Assembly: GCF_036967205.1 (NCBI RefSeq)
Contig: NZ_CP146022.1
Coordinates: 7,316,001-7,380,000 of the forward strand
DNA from: Streptomyces sp. Q6
Lineage (GTDB): Bacteria; Actinomycetota; Actinomycetes; Streptomycetales; Streptomycetaceae
Direction: 5' to 3'
Length of the DNA stretch: 64,000 nt
Part shown: piece by piece, positions 52,961-61,420 of the stretch
Position numbering within the stretch: the first letter of the stretch is position 1
Layout: the number at the start of each line of letters is the position of its first letter
Program-made: the position numbers and the translations under genes
Notes under the pieces: generated by a model
What the model saw: only the letters and a program-made list of their open reading frames with translations
Told to the model about the DNA's origin: nothing
The model's database searches: none

Positions 52961-55476
52961 GATTGCGCCTTCCTGGCCAGCTGATCGGCCGCGGGGGTCG
53001 CCGCGCCGCCCGTGTACGTCACCTTCCACAGCGCCGACTTGGCGTCCGAGGTGAAGAAGCCGCGCCCGTAGTCGAGGACGTACAGCGCGCCGTCCGGACC
53101 GAACTTCCAGTCCATGAGGTTCTTGATGCCGTCGTTCCCGATCGGGATGATCTTCTTCAGCGATTCGGAGTGGACCGGGATCGATCCGTCGCCGTGCGTC
53201 GCCGGGTCCGTGAGGACCGCGTTGCGCGGCTGGTCGGAGTCGTAGAAGTCACCGACGAACCACTTGCCGTCCCAGTAACTCGGCCACTTGTCGGCGTTCG
53301 GGATCGTGGCGTCGTACCGGTAGACGGGCCCGTCCATCGCGGCCTGCCCGCCGCCCTTCAGCCACGGCAGCAGATACGTGGCCTCCTCCTTCTTGTACGA
53401 GGGGACGCCGTCGGCGTCGCGCGGGTAGTCCGGGGCGCCGCCCTGGGGGGAGTACCAGATGTTGTTCCCGGTCACCGGGGGCAGGTTGACGAGGCCGTCG
53501 TTGTTCGGCGACTCGTTCTTCGGGTGGTCGCAGTCGTACCAGCCGAGCGGCTTCGTCGGGTCCGGCAGATTGCGGTCGCGGTAGGGCTGCTTGTTGCCCA
53601 TGCAGTACGGCCAGCCCCGGTTGCTCGCCTTGGTGATGACGGCGAACGTGTCGTACTTCGCCGGCCCCCAGGTCGTCGACGGCTCGCCCGCGTCCGGCCC
53701 GACCCAGCCCGCGTACAGCGTGTCGGTCTTCTTGTCGACGGAGATGCGCGCGGGGTTGCGGACGCCCATCACATAGATCTCGCCGCGTGTCTTCCCGCCG
53801 CCCTCGGCGGTCTCCTTGCCGGTGAAGAGGTTCCCCTCCGGCAGGGTGTACGTCCCGTCGGCCTCCGGGTGGATGCGCAGGATCTTGCCGTTGAGGTTGT
53901 TGGTGTTGCCCGCGGTGCGGCGCGCGTCCGCGAACGAGACGCCCTTGTAGTTCGGCTCCGGGTTGTTGCCGGAGTAACCGTCGCTGAACCGCGAGGAGTT
54001 GTTGTCACCGGTCGCGATGTAGAGATTGCCCTTCGAGTCCCAGGCCATCCCGCCGCCCGCGTGGCAGCAACTGTGGATCTGCACCGGCCACTTGAGCAGC
54101 ACCTTCTCGCTGCCCAGGTCCAGCTTGTTCGTGGCCCGGTCGAGCGTGAAGCGCGAGACGCGCCGCTCGGCCATGTGCGTGTCCCGGTTGATCTGCGCGT
54201 GCGGCGTGTAGTGCAGGTACACCCACCCGTTCTCCTCGAACCCCGGGTCGAGCTCGATCCCGAGGAGCCCCTCCTCGACCTTGACGAGCTCGTCGCCGCC
54301 GCCCTTGTTGCCGAAGACGGTGAGCGCGCCGGCCAGGGTGACCTTCTTGGTCTTCGGGTCGTAGACGTGGATCTCGCCCCGGCCCTTGCCGATGTCGGGG
54401 TTGTTCCAGTCGGTGATCACCGGCTGGGAGGAGTCGGCGCCGCCGCGCCCGATGTAGAGGACGCGTCCGTCCGGTGCGGTGACCAGGCCGTGCGGCTCGC
54501 CGATCTGGTCGTTCTGCCCCGGCTGGTTGGCGACGGTGAGCCGCTCCGCCTTGTAGTTGGCGTTGATCGCGGCCTTGCAGTCGGCCCGGACGATCCGCGA
54601 CGTCCAGAGCAGCGCGCCGCGCAGATGGTCACGGAAGTCCACCTCGTCGTACGAGGCGACGGTCCCGCCCATCCCGGTGTAGAAGGAACGGCCGCCGTCG
54701 TAGTCACGGCACCAACTCACCGGGTGGTCCCAGCCGTTGGCGCTCTCGCCGGGCTTGTACGTCGACTCGCGCACCCGGGCCACGGTGTGCACGTCGCCGG
54801 ACGGGTTCTTCACCCAGTTCAGCCAGCGGTCGGGCCGCTTCCACTGCGTCGGCAGGTTCTTGGTCGCCGGGTTCTGCCGGTCGCCGACCTCGACCGTCGC
54901 GCGCTGCACGGCGGTGGGCGACGACGCGGCGGGCCGGGCGCCCACCAGACCGGTGAACCAGTCCGAGTACGGCTCGGCGCGCGCCGCGTCATGGACGCCG
55001 ACGAACCCGCCGCCCGCCTCCATGTACGTCTCGAGCCCCGCCTCCTGGTCGGGATCGAGGACGTCCCCGCCGCCCGTCAGGAAGACGACGGAGTTGAACC
55101 GTCCCAGCCGGGTGGCGTCGGTGAAGACCGAGGCGTCGTCGGTCGCCTCGATCTTGAACCGCTGCCCGGCGGGTCCGGAGAGGCCGATCTTCTCGATGGC
55201 CTCGATCCCGGCGTTCACCAGGGGCGACTCGTCGCCGCCCGCCGCGGTCCCGTAGAAGACCAGGACCTTCACGTTGGCGCCGCCGGGCGGCGACGGCAGG
55301 GACATCGTTGTCAGTCCCGGTTCGGGTGCCGGCCGGGCGCTGGCGGTCGGACCGCTCAGCAGCCCGGCGGCGACGGCCCCGGCGGCGATGCCCACCGCCC
55401 AGACCCGGCCCCGTCCGCGTCTGCTCGCTCTGAACTCTCGTACGGGCAACGGCTTTTGATGCGGTAAGTGCCGCAT
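52957..55476 (-). CDS. Secreted ThuA + PQQ-type sugar dehydrogenase fusion
   Basis: An 839-residue exported protein. After a basic start and a membrane segment (VWAVGIAAGAVAAGLL), residues about 60-300 are a ThuA-like domain (VLVFYGTAAGGDESP, GGGFVGVHDAARAEP, WCRDYDGGRSFYTGMG). Residues about 310-830 are a glucose/sorbosone dehydrogenase-type beta-propeller (EPHGLVTAPDGRVLYIGRGG, GLLGIELDPGFEENGWVYLH, HSCCHAGGGMAWD, with vicinal cysteines). Such propellers use PQQ to oxidise sugars. ATG 55476 is favoured over GTG 55488. A TTA codon at 55465-55467 is the fourth codon. The downstream cupredoxin protein overlaps it by 4 nt. Confidence 0.83.
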   Translation of the reverse strand: MRHLPHQKPLPVREFRASRRGRGRVWAVGIAAGAVAAGLLSGPTASARPAPEPGLTTMSLPSPPGGANVKVLVFYGTAAGGDESPLVNAGIEAIEKIGLSGPAGQRFKIEATDDASVFTDATRLGRFNSVVFLTGGGDVLDPDQEAGLETYMEAGGGFVGVHDAARAEPYSDWFTGLVGARPAASSPTAVQRATVEVGDRQNPATKNLPTQWKRPDRWLNWVKNPSGDVHTVARVRESTYKPGESANGWDHPVSWCRDYDGGRSFYTGMGGTVASYDEVDFRDHLRGALLWTSRIVRADCKAAINANYKAERLTVANQPGQNDQIGEPHGLVTAPDGRVLYIGRGGADSSQPVITDWNNPDIGKGRGEIHVYDPKTKKVTLAGALTVFGNKGGGDELVKVEEGLLGIELDPGFEENGWVYLHYTPHAQINRDTHMAERRVSRFTLDRATNKLDLGSEKVLLKWPVQIHSCCHAGGGMAWDSKGNLYIATGDNNSSRFSDGYSGNNPEPNYKGVSFADARRTAGNTNNLNGKILRIHPEADGTYTLPEGNLFTGKETAEGGGKTRGEIYVMGVRNPARISVDKKTDTLYAGWVGPDAGEPSTTWGPAKYDTFAVITKASNRGWPYCMGNKQPYRDRNLPDPTKPLGWYDCDHPKNESPNNDGLVNLPPVTGNNIWYSPQGGAPDYPRDADGVPSYKKEEATYLLPWLKGGGQAAMDGPVYRYDATIPNADKWPSYWDGKWFVGDFYDSDQPRNAVLTDPATHGDGSIPVHSESLKKIIPIGNDGIKNLMDWKFGPDGALYVLDYGRGFFTSDAKSALWKVTYTGGAATPAADQLARKAQS

Positions 55477-55666
55477 GTGTTCACCCACCCCTCGTCGGAC
55501 ACAGCAACAGCGCGGATGAAGCTAGACCTCTTTTCATGACTCGCCAATACCTATGACCGCAATGGCACGAACTTTGTCCTGAGTGTGGATAAACGAAGAT
55601 CACGTGACTACCGTGCACCGTGCGCGAGATGCGTCAGGAAGTCCTTACGAGGGTGGGGAGTTGGCC

Positions 55667-56674
55667 GTGACGGAACACGACACACCGAACCAGTCGAACG
55701 ACCAGGACAGACGGGCGCTCAGTCGCCGCATGCTGATCGGCGGCGCGGTGGCGGCGACGGCCGGGGTGACATCGTTGTCGATCGCGGCGACCGCACCACA
55801 GGCGGCGGGCGCCGACACCCCACCGCGCACGGCGCCGGCGGGCGGCGAGGTCCGGCGCGTCAAGCTGTACGCGGAGAAGCTCGCGGACGGACAGCTCGGC
55901 TACGGCTTCGAGAAGGGCAAGGCGTCGGTCCCGGGCCCGCTCATCGAACTCAACGAGGGCGACACCCTGCACATCGAGTTCGAGAACCTCACGGACGTCG
56001 ACGCGAGCCTGCACGTGCACGGCATGGACTACGAGATCTCCAGCGACGGTACGCGGATGAACCGCAGCCACGTCGAACCGGGCGGCACCCGGACCTACAC
56101 CTGGCGCACGCACGCGCCGGGCCGCCGCAAGGACGGCACGTGGCGGGCCGGGACGGCGGGCTACTGGCACTACCACGACCACGTCGTCGGCACGGACCAC
56201 GGAACGGGCGGCATCAGGAAGGGCCTGTACGGGCCGGTGATCGTGCGCCGCAAGGGCGACGTCCTGCCCGACCCCGGCAAGACGTTCACCATCGTCTTCA
56301 ACGACATGACCATCAACAACAAGGCGGCGCACGAGGCGCCCACGTTCGAGGCGACGGTCGGCGACCGGGTCGAGATCGTCATGATCACGCACGGCGAGTA
56401 CTACCACACGTTCCACATGCACGGTCATCGCTGGGCGGACAACCGCACCGGGATGCTCACCGGCCCCGACGACCCCACCCAGGTCCTCGACAACAAGATC
56501 TGCGGCCCGGCGGACTCCTTCGGGTTCCAGATCATCGCGGGCGAGGGGGTGGGCGCCGGGGCGTGGATGTACCACTGTCACGTCCAGAGCCACTCGGACA
56601 TGGGGATGGCGGGGCTGTTCCTCGTGAAGAAGGCGGACGGGTCGATCCCGGAGTACGACCCGCCGCACCACTGA
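55667..56674 (+). CDS. Two-domain small laccase (SLAC)
   Basis: A 335-residue multicopper oxidase very like S. coelicolor SLAC over its whole length. GTG 55667 follows GGGGAG with 6-nt spacing. A Tat signal ([16 protein letters not shown]) leads to cupredoxin 1, which includes [10 protein letters not shown] and [11 protein letters not shown]. Cupredoxin 2 has [13 protein letters not shown] and [15 protein letters not shown], supplying the type 1 copper and the trinuclear cluster. It oxidises phenols with reduction of oxygen to water, outside the cell, as a trimer in characterised homologues. It is followed by a strong inverted repeat. Confidence 0.93.
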   Translation: MTEHDTPNQSNDQDRRALSRRMLIGGAVAATAGVTSLSIAATAPQAAGADTPPRTAPAGGEVRRVKLYAEKLADGQLGYGFEKGKASVPGPLIELNEGDTLHIEFENLTDVDASLHVHGMDYEISSDGTRMNRSHVEPGGTRTYTWRTHAPGRRKDGTWRAGTAGYWHYHDHVVGTDHGTGGIRKGLYGPVIVRRKGDVLPDPGKTFTIVFNDMTINNKAAHEAPTFEATVGDRVEIVMITHGEYYHTFHMHGHRWADNRTGMLTGPDDPTQVLDNKICGPADSFGFQIIAGEGVGAGAWMYHCHVQSHSDMGMAGLFLVKKADGSIPEYDPPHH

Positions 56675-56689
56675 GGGCCACGACGGGCC

Positions 56690-56737
56690 CTAGGTGTATT
56701 GACCCGCGTCAACAACCCTGCGGGTCAATACACCTAG
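56690..56737. terminator. Strong bidirectional terminator, 18-bp perfect arms
   Basis: CTAGGTGTATTGACCCGC (56690-56707) and its exact complement (56720-56737) flank a 12-nt loop. It starts 16 nt after the laccase stop and includes the TAG stop of the minus-strand amidohydrolase remnant, so it fits a terminator shared by convergent genes. The AT-containing arms are unusual for this genome. Confidence 0.75.
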
Positions 56738-56940
56738 ATCCCGGCCGCCCGGTGCGTGATCCGGCCACCGACGACCGTCAACTGAACCGGCACGTCCGGG
56801 AGTTCGGTTGCGGGCGTCGCGGCCGGGTCCGCGCCGAACACCGTCAGGTCGGCGCGGTACCCGACGGCCAGACGTCCGGCCTCGCGCTCCTCACCGGCGG
56901 CGTAGGCCGCGTTGACCGTCATCGCGTGCAGGGCCTCGAC
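56734..56940 (-). pseudogene. C-terminal remnant of an amidohydrolase (YtcJ-like)
   Basis: About 67 codons read EALHAMTVNAAYAAGEE, then GRLAVGYRADLTVFGADP and VQLTVVGGRITHRAA, the end of a large metal-dependent amidohydrolase of the YtcJ type. All upstream catalytic portions are missing. Similarity stops abruptly at about 56937, where the C-terminal coding of a different gene begins on the other strand. It has no ribosome site of its own and is probably not translated. Confidence 0.72.
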
Positions 56941-57077
56941 ACAACACCCTCTACACCGGACCGATCGCCGCCGCCCTCGACGGCGTGGACCTCGCGCTGC
57001 CGGTGGGCATGGTGGTGGCCTGCTGCTGCTACGCGGCCACGATGCGCAGGCCGACCGCCGCGTCGCGCCTCGGCTGA
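56940..57077 (+). pseudogene. C-terminal remnant of an NCS1-type (cytosine/allantoin) permease
   Basis: Forty-odd codons read NTLYTGPIAAALDGVDLALP then VGMVVACCCYAATMRRPT and stop at 57075-57077. The pattern matches the last segment of NCS1 nucleobase permeases (NxxxxGPxAxxLxGxDxxxxxG). The rest of the gene is absent, the sequence to the left belonging to the amidohydrolase remnant on the opposite strand. Confidence 0.55.
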
Positions 57078-57210
57078 ACCGGGCGGGGGCCTTCGCGTGA
57101 GGCTGCGGCCGGCCGCCCTCCCGGCCCCCGCCTTATGTACGCCCGCCCCCACCCGGGTGTAGACCATCGGTAACACCTGCACCAGCCAACGGGTCGTCGA
57201 GGGAGCCGAG

Positions 57211-58797
57211 TTGAGCAAGGACCGTACGTACGACTACGTCATCGTCGGGGCCGGGTCCGCCGGGTGCGTGCTGGCCGGCCGGCTCAGTGAGGATCCGGGG
57301 GTGAAGGTCGCCCTCGTCGAGTCCGGGCCGCGGGACCGTAAGACCGAGATCCGGATACCCGCCGCGTTCCCGAAGCTGTTCAAGACGCCGTACGACTGGG
57401 ACTACGCCACGGCCGGTCAACCGGAGCTCGACGGGCGGGAGTTGTACTGGCCGCGTGGGCACATGCTCGGCGGGTGCTCCTCCATCAACGCCATGATGTG
57501 GGTGCGCGGACACCGCGACGACTACGACACCTGGGGCGAGGCCGCCGGCCGTGAATGGGCGTACGAGCAGTTCGTACGGTACTTCCAGCGGGCCGAGCGG
57601 TGGGGCGGGGAGCGCGCCGAGAAGTCCGTGTACGGCACGCTCGGGCCGCTGCACATCTCCCCGCCGCGCGCCGCGAACCCCACCACGGCCGCCTTCCTCG
57701 ACGCCTGCCGCGCCCAGGGCCTGCGGGACCTGGGGGAGTTGAACCAGGACGACCACAGCGGCTTCGCGCTCACCCCGCTCAACCAGTACCGGGGCCGCCG
57801 GTGGAGCGCCGCCGACGGCTACCTCAAGCCCGCCGCGCGCCGCCCCAACCTCGACATCTACACCGACGCCCGCGTCACCCGCATCGACTTCGACGGCACC
57901 CGGGCCGCCGGCGTCGCGGCCGAGGGCGTCCCCGCGGGGACGCTGCGCGCCACCCGCGAGGTCATCCTCGCCGCGGGCGCCATCGGCTCGCCGCAACTGT
58001 TGCAGCAGGCGGGCATCGGGGACCCGGAGACCCTCGCCGCCGCCGGGATCGACACCCGCGTCGCCTCCCCGGACGTCGGCCGGCACCTCCAGGACCACCT
58101 GTCCTACGCCGTCACCGTGCGCTGCCCCCGCCCCGTCTCGCTGACCGGGGCCGACACCCCGGCCAACATCGCCCGGTTCCTGCTCGGCGGCCGCGGCCCG
58201 CTCACCTCGAACGTCGGCGAGGCCGTCGCCTTCCTCCGGACCCGGCCCGAACTCGCGGCGCCCGACATCGAGTTGGTGTACGCGCCGGTGCCGTTCGTGA
58301 ACCACGGCCTCACCCCGCCCACCGAGCACGGCCTCACCCTCGGCGTGATCCTGCTGCAACCCGGCAGCGAGGGCCGTATCACCCCGACCGCCGACGGCGG
58401 CCGCCCGCGTATCGACCCCGGCTATCTGACCGACGACGCCGATCTGCGGACGCTCGTCGCGGGCGTGCGCCGCGCCGAGGAACTCCTCGCCGACCCGGCG
58501 CTGAAGCCGTTGCACTCGGGGCCGATGGCCGGCTACCCGGGCGTCGTCGACGACGAGGAGCTGGCGCGCTCGATCCGGGCCGGCGCGGAGACCCTCTACC
58601 ACCCCGTCGGCACCTGCCGGATGGGCGCCGACGAGGGGTCCGTCACCGACCCGGCGCTGCGTGTGCGCGGCACCGAGGCGCTGCGCGTCGTCGACGCCTC
58701 CGTCATGCCGCGCATCACCCGCGGACACACGCACGCGCCGACGGTCGCCCTCGCGGAGAAGGCGGTGGAACTCATCCGCGAGGACGCCGGCAGGTGA
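57211..58797 (+). CDS. GMC-family FAD oxidoreductase (choline dehydrogenase-like)
   Basis: A 528-residue GMC flavoenzyme. The FAD-binding Rossmann motif is VIVGAGSAGCVLAGRLSEDP, with the second signature WPRGHMLGGCSSINAM. The C-terminal catalytic histidines are in TLYHPVGTCRMG and RGHTHAPTVALAEKA. It starts at TTG 57211, preceded by GAGGGAG with 5-nt spacing. No signal peptide is visible. It oxidises a primary or secondary alcohol; choline, aryl alcohols or polyethylene glycol are all possible. Its place near the laccase is suggestive of aromatic alcohol metabolism, not proof. Confidence 0.87.
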   Translation: MSKDRTYDYVIVGAGSAGCVLAGRLSEDPGVKVALVESGPRDRKTEIRIPAAFPKLFKTPYDWDYATAGQPELDGRELYWPRGHMLGGCSSINAMMWVRGHRDDYDTWGEAAGREWAYEQFVRYFQRAERWGGERAEKSVYGTLGPLHISPPRAANPTTAAFLDACRAQGLRDLGELNQDDHSGFALTPLNQYRGRRWSAADGYLKPAARRPNLDIYTDARVTRIDFDGTRAAGVAAEGVPAGTLRATREVILAAGAIGSPQLLQQAGIGDPETLAAAGIDTRVASPDVGRHLQDHLSYAVTVRCPRPVSLTGADTPANIARFLLGGRGPLTSNVGEAVAFLRTRPELAAPDIELVYAPVPFVNHGLTPPTEHGLTLGVILLQPGSEGRITPTADGGRPRIDPGYLTDDADLRTLVAGVRRAEELLADPALKPLHSGPMAGYPGVVDDEELARSIRAGAETLYHPVGTCRMGADEGSVTDPALRVRGTEALRVVDASVMPRITRGHTHAPTVALAEKAVELIREDAGR

Positions 58798-58806
58798 CCG
58801 GGTCGG

Positions 58807-60027
58807 TCACGAACCCACGCTGACCGTGAAGCGCCGCGGGTTCCCGTCGTGCGCCGCGCCCGACACGTCCGGCTGACCGTCGGGTCGCACGTCGTCGTAC
58901 GGGAAGGCGTACCCGATGGGCGAGTTGGCGTGCACGATCCGCGACCAGTGGTTCGTCGTCGCGTCCGTGTAGTAGTCGGCGGTCGTCGTGCCGTTCGGCT
59001 GCTCGGGGTGGGTGAGCATGATGCTGCGGTTGAATCCGGCGGCGAGCCGGGCCAGGAGGCCCTTCTTGTCGTCGGAGTCGGCCGGGTTGTTGGTGAACGG
59101 GCCGTGGTTGCAGGTGAAGATGTCCTTCGACACCGGCTTGGTGAAGGTGTGGCCGCCGTTGAACGTGAGCGTGTCGCCGCTGACCCGGCCGGTGAACACC
59201 CCGCGCCCGCCCTGAAGGTCGATCTTCAGATCGGTGGAGCTGTACGTGCTCCAGACCCGGTCGATGTACGCGGTCCAGACGTCCCGGAACGGCATCTGGT
59301 CGGGCCGGTCGAAGTAGGGCGCCATGAGGTTCTGCGGCGAGATGACGCGCAGTACCTTCCCGTCGCCGCCCTTGATGACGAGCTTGTCCCAGGGCTGCCC
59401 GTCCTTCGCGGCCTGCGCGGCGAGATCCGCGGCGATCCTGTCGACCGCGCCGTCGGGCAGCGGTGCGACGGTGTGTGTGGCGTCGCCCTCCAGGGTCAGG
59501 CCGATGGGCAGGGCCGTGACCAGGTCGACGTAGCTGATGTTCGCGTACAACTGGTCGGAGTTGAAGGTGAACTCGGCGAACGACCAGGTCTTGCCGTAGT
59601 TCGCGTCCGCCTCCGTGGCGAAGGCCGGCTCGACCAGCGAGGGGCCCGGGTTGAGGAAGAAGTCCAGGGTGTCGTCGCGGACGAAGTAGACCCGGGCGCC
59701 GTACATCTGAGGCAGCGTCACCACCTTCGGCGCGGATCCGGCCGCGCCCAGCGGGATGGCGCAGTCGACGGGCAGCGGGGACTGCGGGGCGCTCGGCGAC
59801 GTGGGCCGGTAGACGCTGCCGTCGGCGCGCAGCAGCACCCAGTTGCCGGTCGCCTGCTCGTGGCCGGTGACGTAGGCGCGGACCGTGCCGCTCAACGACG
59901 TGTTCTCCAGGGCCAGTTCACAGGTGGTGGGCGCCGCGCCCGCCGTCCAGGACGGAACGGTCAGTGAGGCGGCGGCAGTTGCGACGGTCGCTCCGGTGCC
60001 CGCGAGAAACTTTCTGCGCGATATCAC
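58807..60027 (-). CDS. Secreted GH64 beta-1,3-glucanase
   Basis: A 406-residue glycoside hydrolase family 64 enzyme. GTG 60027 follows AGGAG with a suitable spacing and opens a Tat signal, ISRRKFLAGTGATVATAAA. The mature protein has the thaumatin-like GH64 features ARVYFVRDDTLDFFLNPGPS, TWSFAEFTFNSDQLYANISY and, near the end, HWSRIVHANSPIGYAFPYDD. It releases laminaripentaose-type products from beta-1,3-glucans such as fungal walls. No carbohydrate-binding module is attached. The CebR-like box at 60107-60120 lies 80 nt upstream. Confidence 0.9.
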   Translation of the reverse strand: MISRRKFLAGTGATVATAAASLTVPSWTAGAAPTTCELALENTSLSGTVRAYVTGHEQATGNWVLLRADGSVYRPTSPSAPQSPLPVDCAIPLGAAGSAPKVVTLPQMYGARVYFVRDDTLDFFLNPGPSLVEPAFATEADANYGKTWSFAEFTFNSDQLYANISYVDLVTALPIGLTLEGDATHTVAPLPDGAVDRIAADLAAQAAKDGQPWDKLVIKGGDGKVLRVISPQNLMAPYFDRPDQMPFRDVWTAYIDRVWSTYSSTDLKIDLQGGRGVFTGRVSGDTLTFNGGHTFTKPVSKDIFTCNHGPFTNNPADSDDKKGLLARLAAGFNRSIMLTHPEQPNGTTTADYYTDATTNHWSRIVHANSPIGYAFPYDDVRPDGQPDVSGAAHDGNPRRFTVSVGS

Positions 60028-60106
60028 GATCGGCACTCCTGAAAGTGGGGGTGTGTGGGGGAGCCCCACTGTGGCGAGAGGGACCAGGAGCGTCAAGACT
60101 TATGAC

Positions 60107-60120
60107 GGGGAGCGCTCCCA
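60107..60120. promoter_or_regulatory. CebR-like box upstream of the GH64 gene
   Basis: GGGGAGCGCTCCCA matches the CebR consensus at 13 of 14 positions. Its place 80 nt upstream of the beta-1,3-glucanase start suggests control by cello-oligosaccharides or by a related LacI regulator. Confidence 0.6.
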
Positions 60121-60294
60121 AAGATTTCTTTCGTTCAAGAGTTGAATAATGAAGGGCCGCGGGTGGCTGGTCTGGACCTTCCCTGGTCAGGGCGGTGCGA
60201 GGGCGATTGTCAGTGCCCGGTGCAAGACTCGGCAGTCCAGGAAGAGTCCGGGAGCAATCCAGGAAATCGACCCCTCGACGAGGAGGGTACGACC

Positions 60295-61086
60295 ATGATC
60301 ACCACGGATTTCGTGAACGGCGCACCGAACTGGCTGGACCTCGGGACGCCCGACATGGACGGAGCGATCTCCTTCTACGGAGGTCTCTTCGGCTGGCGGT
60401 TCCAGTCGGCAGGTCCTGACGCCGGCGGGTACGGGATGTTCCAGCTCGACGGGAAGACGGTCGCGGGCGCCATGACCGTCACCGCCGAGCAGGGTGAGCC
60501 GGCCTGGAGCGTCTACTTCCAGAGCGCCGACGCCGACGCCACGGCGAAGGCCGTCGAGCAGGGCGGCGGCGCGGTGCTCCTCCCGCCCATGGACGTCTTC
60601 GACCTGGGCCGGATGGCGATCCTGGCCGACCCGGCGGGCGCGTCCTTCGGCATCTGGCAGCCGGGACGGAACAAGGGCCTCGACCACGTGACCGAGGACG
60701 GCGCGCTGAACTGGCTGGAGCTGTACGTCCCGGACGTCGCCGCGGCCAAGGAGTTCTACGGCTCGGTCTTCGGCTGGGGCACCTTCGACGTGGACTTCCC
60801 CGGCGGCACGTACACCTCCGTCAACCCGGCGGGCACCGACGAGAACGGGATGTTCGGGGGTGTCGTCCCGCTGGACACGGACCCCGTGGAGAAGCCGGCG
60901 GGCGCCCACTGGGTGCCGTACTTCCATGTCCCCGACGTGGACGCCGTGGCCGACAGGACGCAGGAGCTCGGCGGTACGGTGCGGTTCGCGCCGGTCAGCA
61001 TCCCCGGCGTCGGGCGGATCGCCAAGCTGGCGGACCCGTACGGCGCGGGGTTCGCCGTCATCAAGGGGGACCCGAACCAGCAGTGA
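60295..61086 (+). CDS. Double VOC-domain protein (glyoxalase/bleomycin-resistance-like)
   Basis: A 263-residue protein with two vicinal-oxygen-chelate modules: GAPNWLDLGTPDMDGAISFY at the start and GALNWLELYVPDVAAAKEFY near residue 135. Each has the usual ADPxGAxF-type strand near its end. AGGAGGG at 60281-60287 precedes ATG 60295 by 7 nt, so the longer upstream reading is excluded. Such proteins bind small molecules or metals; no substrate can be assigned. Confidence 0.85.
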   Translation: MITTDFVNGAPNWLDLGTPDMDGAISFYGGLFGWRFQSAGPDAGGYGMFQLDGKTVAGAMTVTAEQGEPAWSVYFQSADADATAKAVEQGGGAVLLPPMDVFDLGRMAILADPAGASFGIWQPGRNKGLDHVTEDGALNWLELYVPDVAAAKEFYGSVFGWGTFDVDFPGGTYTSVNPAGTDENGMFGGVVPLDTDPVEKPAGAHWVPYFHVPDVDAVADRTQELGGTVRFAPVSIPGVGRIAKLADPYGAGFAVIKGDPNQQ

Positions 61087-61177
61087 CGCCCCGGGGGTCC
61101 GTGGCCGGATCGGAGCGACGAGCCGCGTTGATCCGGCGTTGATCGAACGTTTTGCGCCGGGCGGCAGGCTCCTCGGC

Positions 61178-61420
61178 ATGCACGCGAACACGACCCTCAC
61201 CCCTGCCGGCCCCACCTGGCAGGAACAGGCCCTGTGCGCCCAGACCGGTGGCGACTTCTTCTTTCCCGAACCGGGCAGCTCCGTACGCGAGGCGAAGCTG
61301 ATCTGCCGGATGTGCGACATCCGGCAGATCTGCCTCGAGTACGCGCTGACCCACGACGAGCGCTTCGGCGTCTGGGGAGGGCTCTCCGAGAAGGAGCGCC
61401 GGCACCTCAGGCGTACGTGA
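61178..61420 (+). CDS. Short WhiB-like (Wbl) iron-sulphur regulator
   Basis: An 80-residue Wbl protein. The four cluster cysteines are Cys20 (ALCAQ), Cys43 and Cys46 (ICRMC) and Cys52 (RQICLEY), spaced C-x22-C-x2-C-x5-C. The GVWGGLSEKERR beta-turn and basic C-terminus (RRHLRRT) match the family. Wbl proteins bind a [4Fe-4S] cluster and act with sigma factors. ATG 61178 has only a weak upstream AGG. The 3' end overlaps the convergent glycosidase gene by 14 nt. Which Wbl class it belongs to cannot be told from length alone. Confidence 0.85.
   Translation: MHANTTLTPAGPTWQEQALCAQTGGDFFFPEPGSSVREAKLICRMCDIRQICLEYALTHDERFGVWGGLSEKERRHLRRT

Noticed and set aside
56690-56737. Inverted repeats as insertion-sequence ends
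   Set aside because: The arms are only 12 nt apart with no transposase or target duplication, so a terminator or operator fits better.
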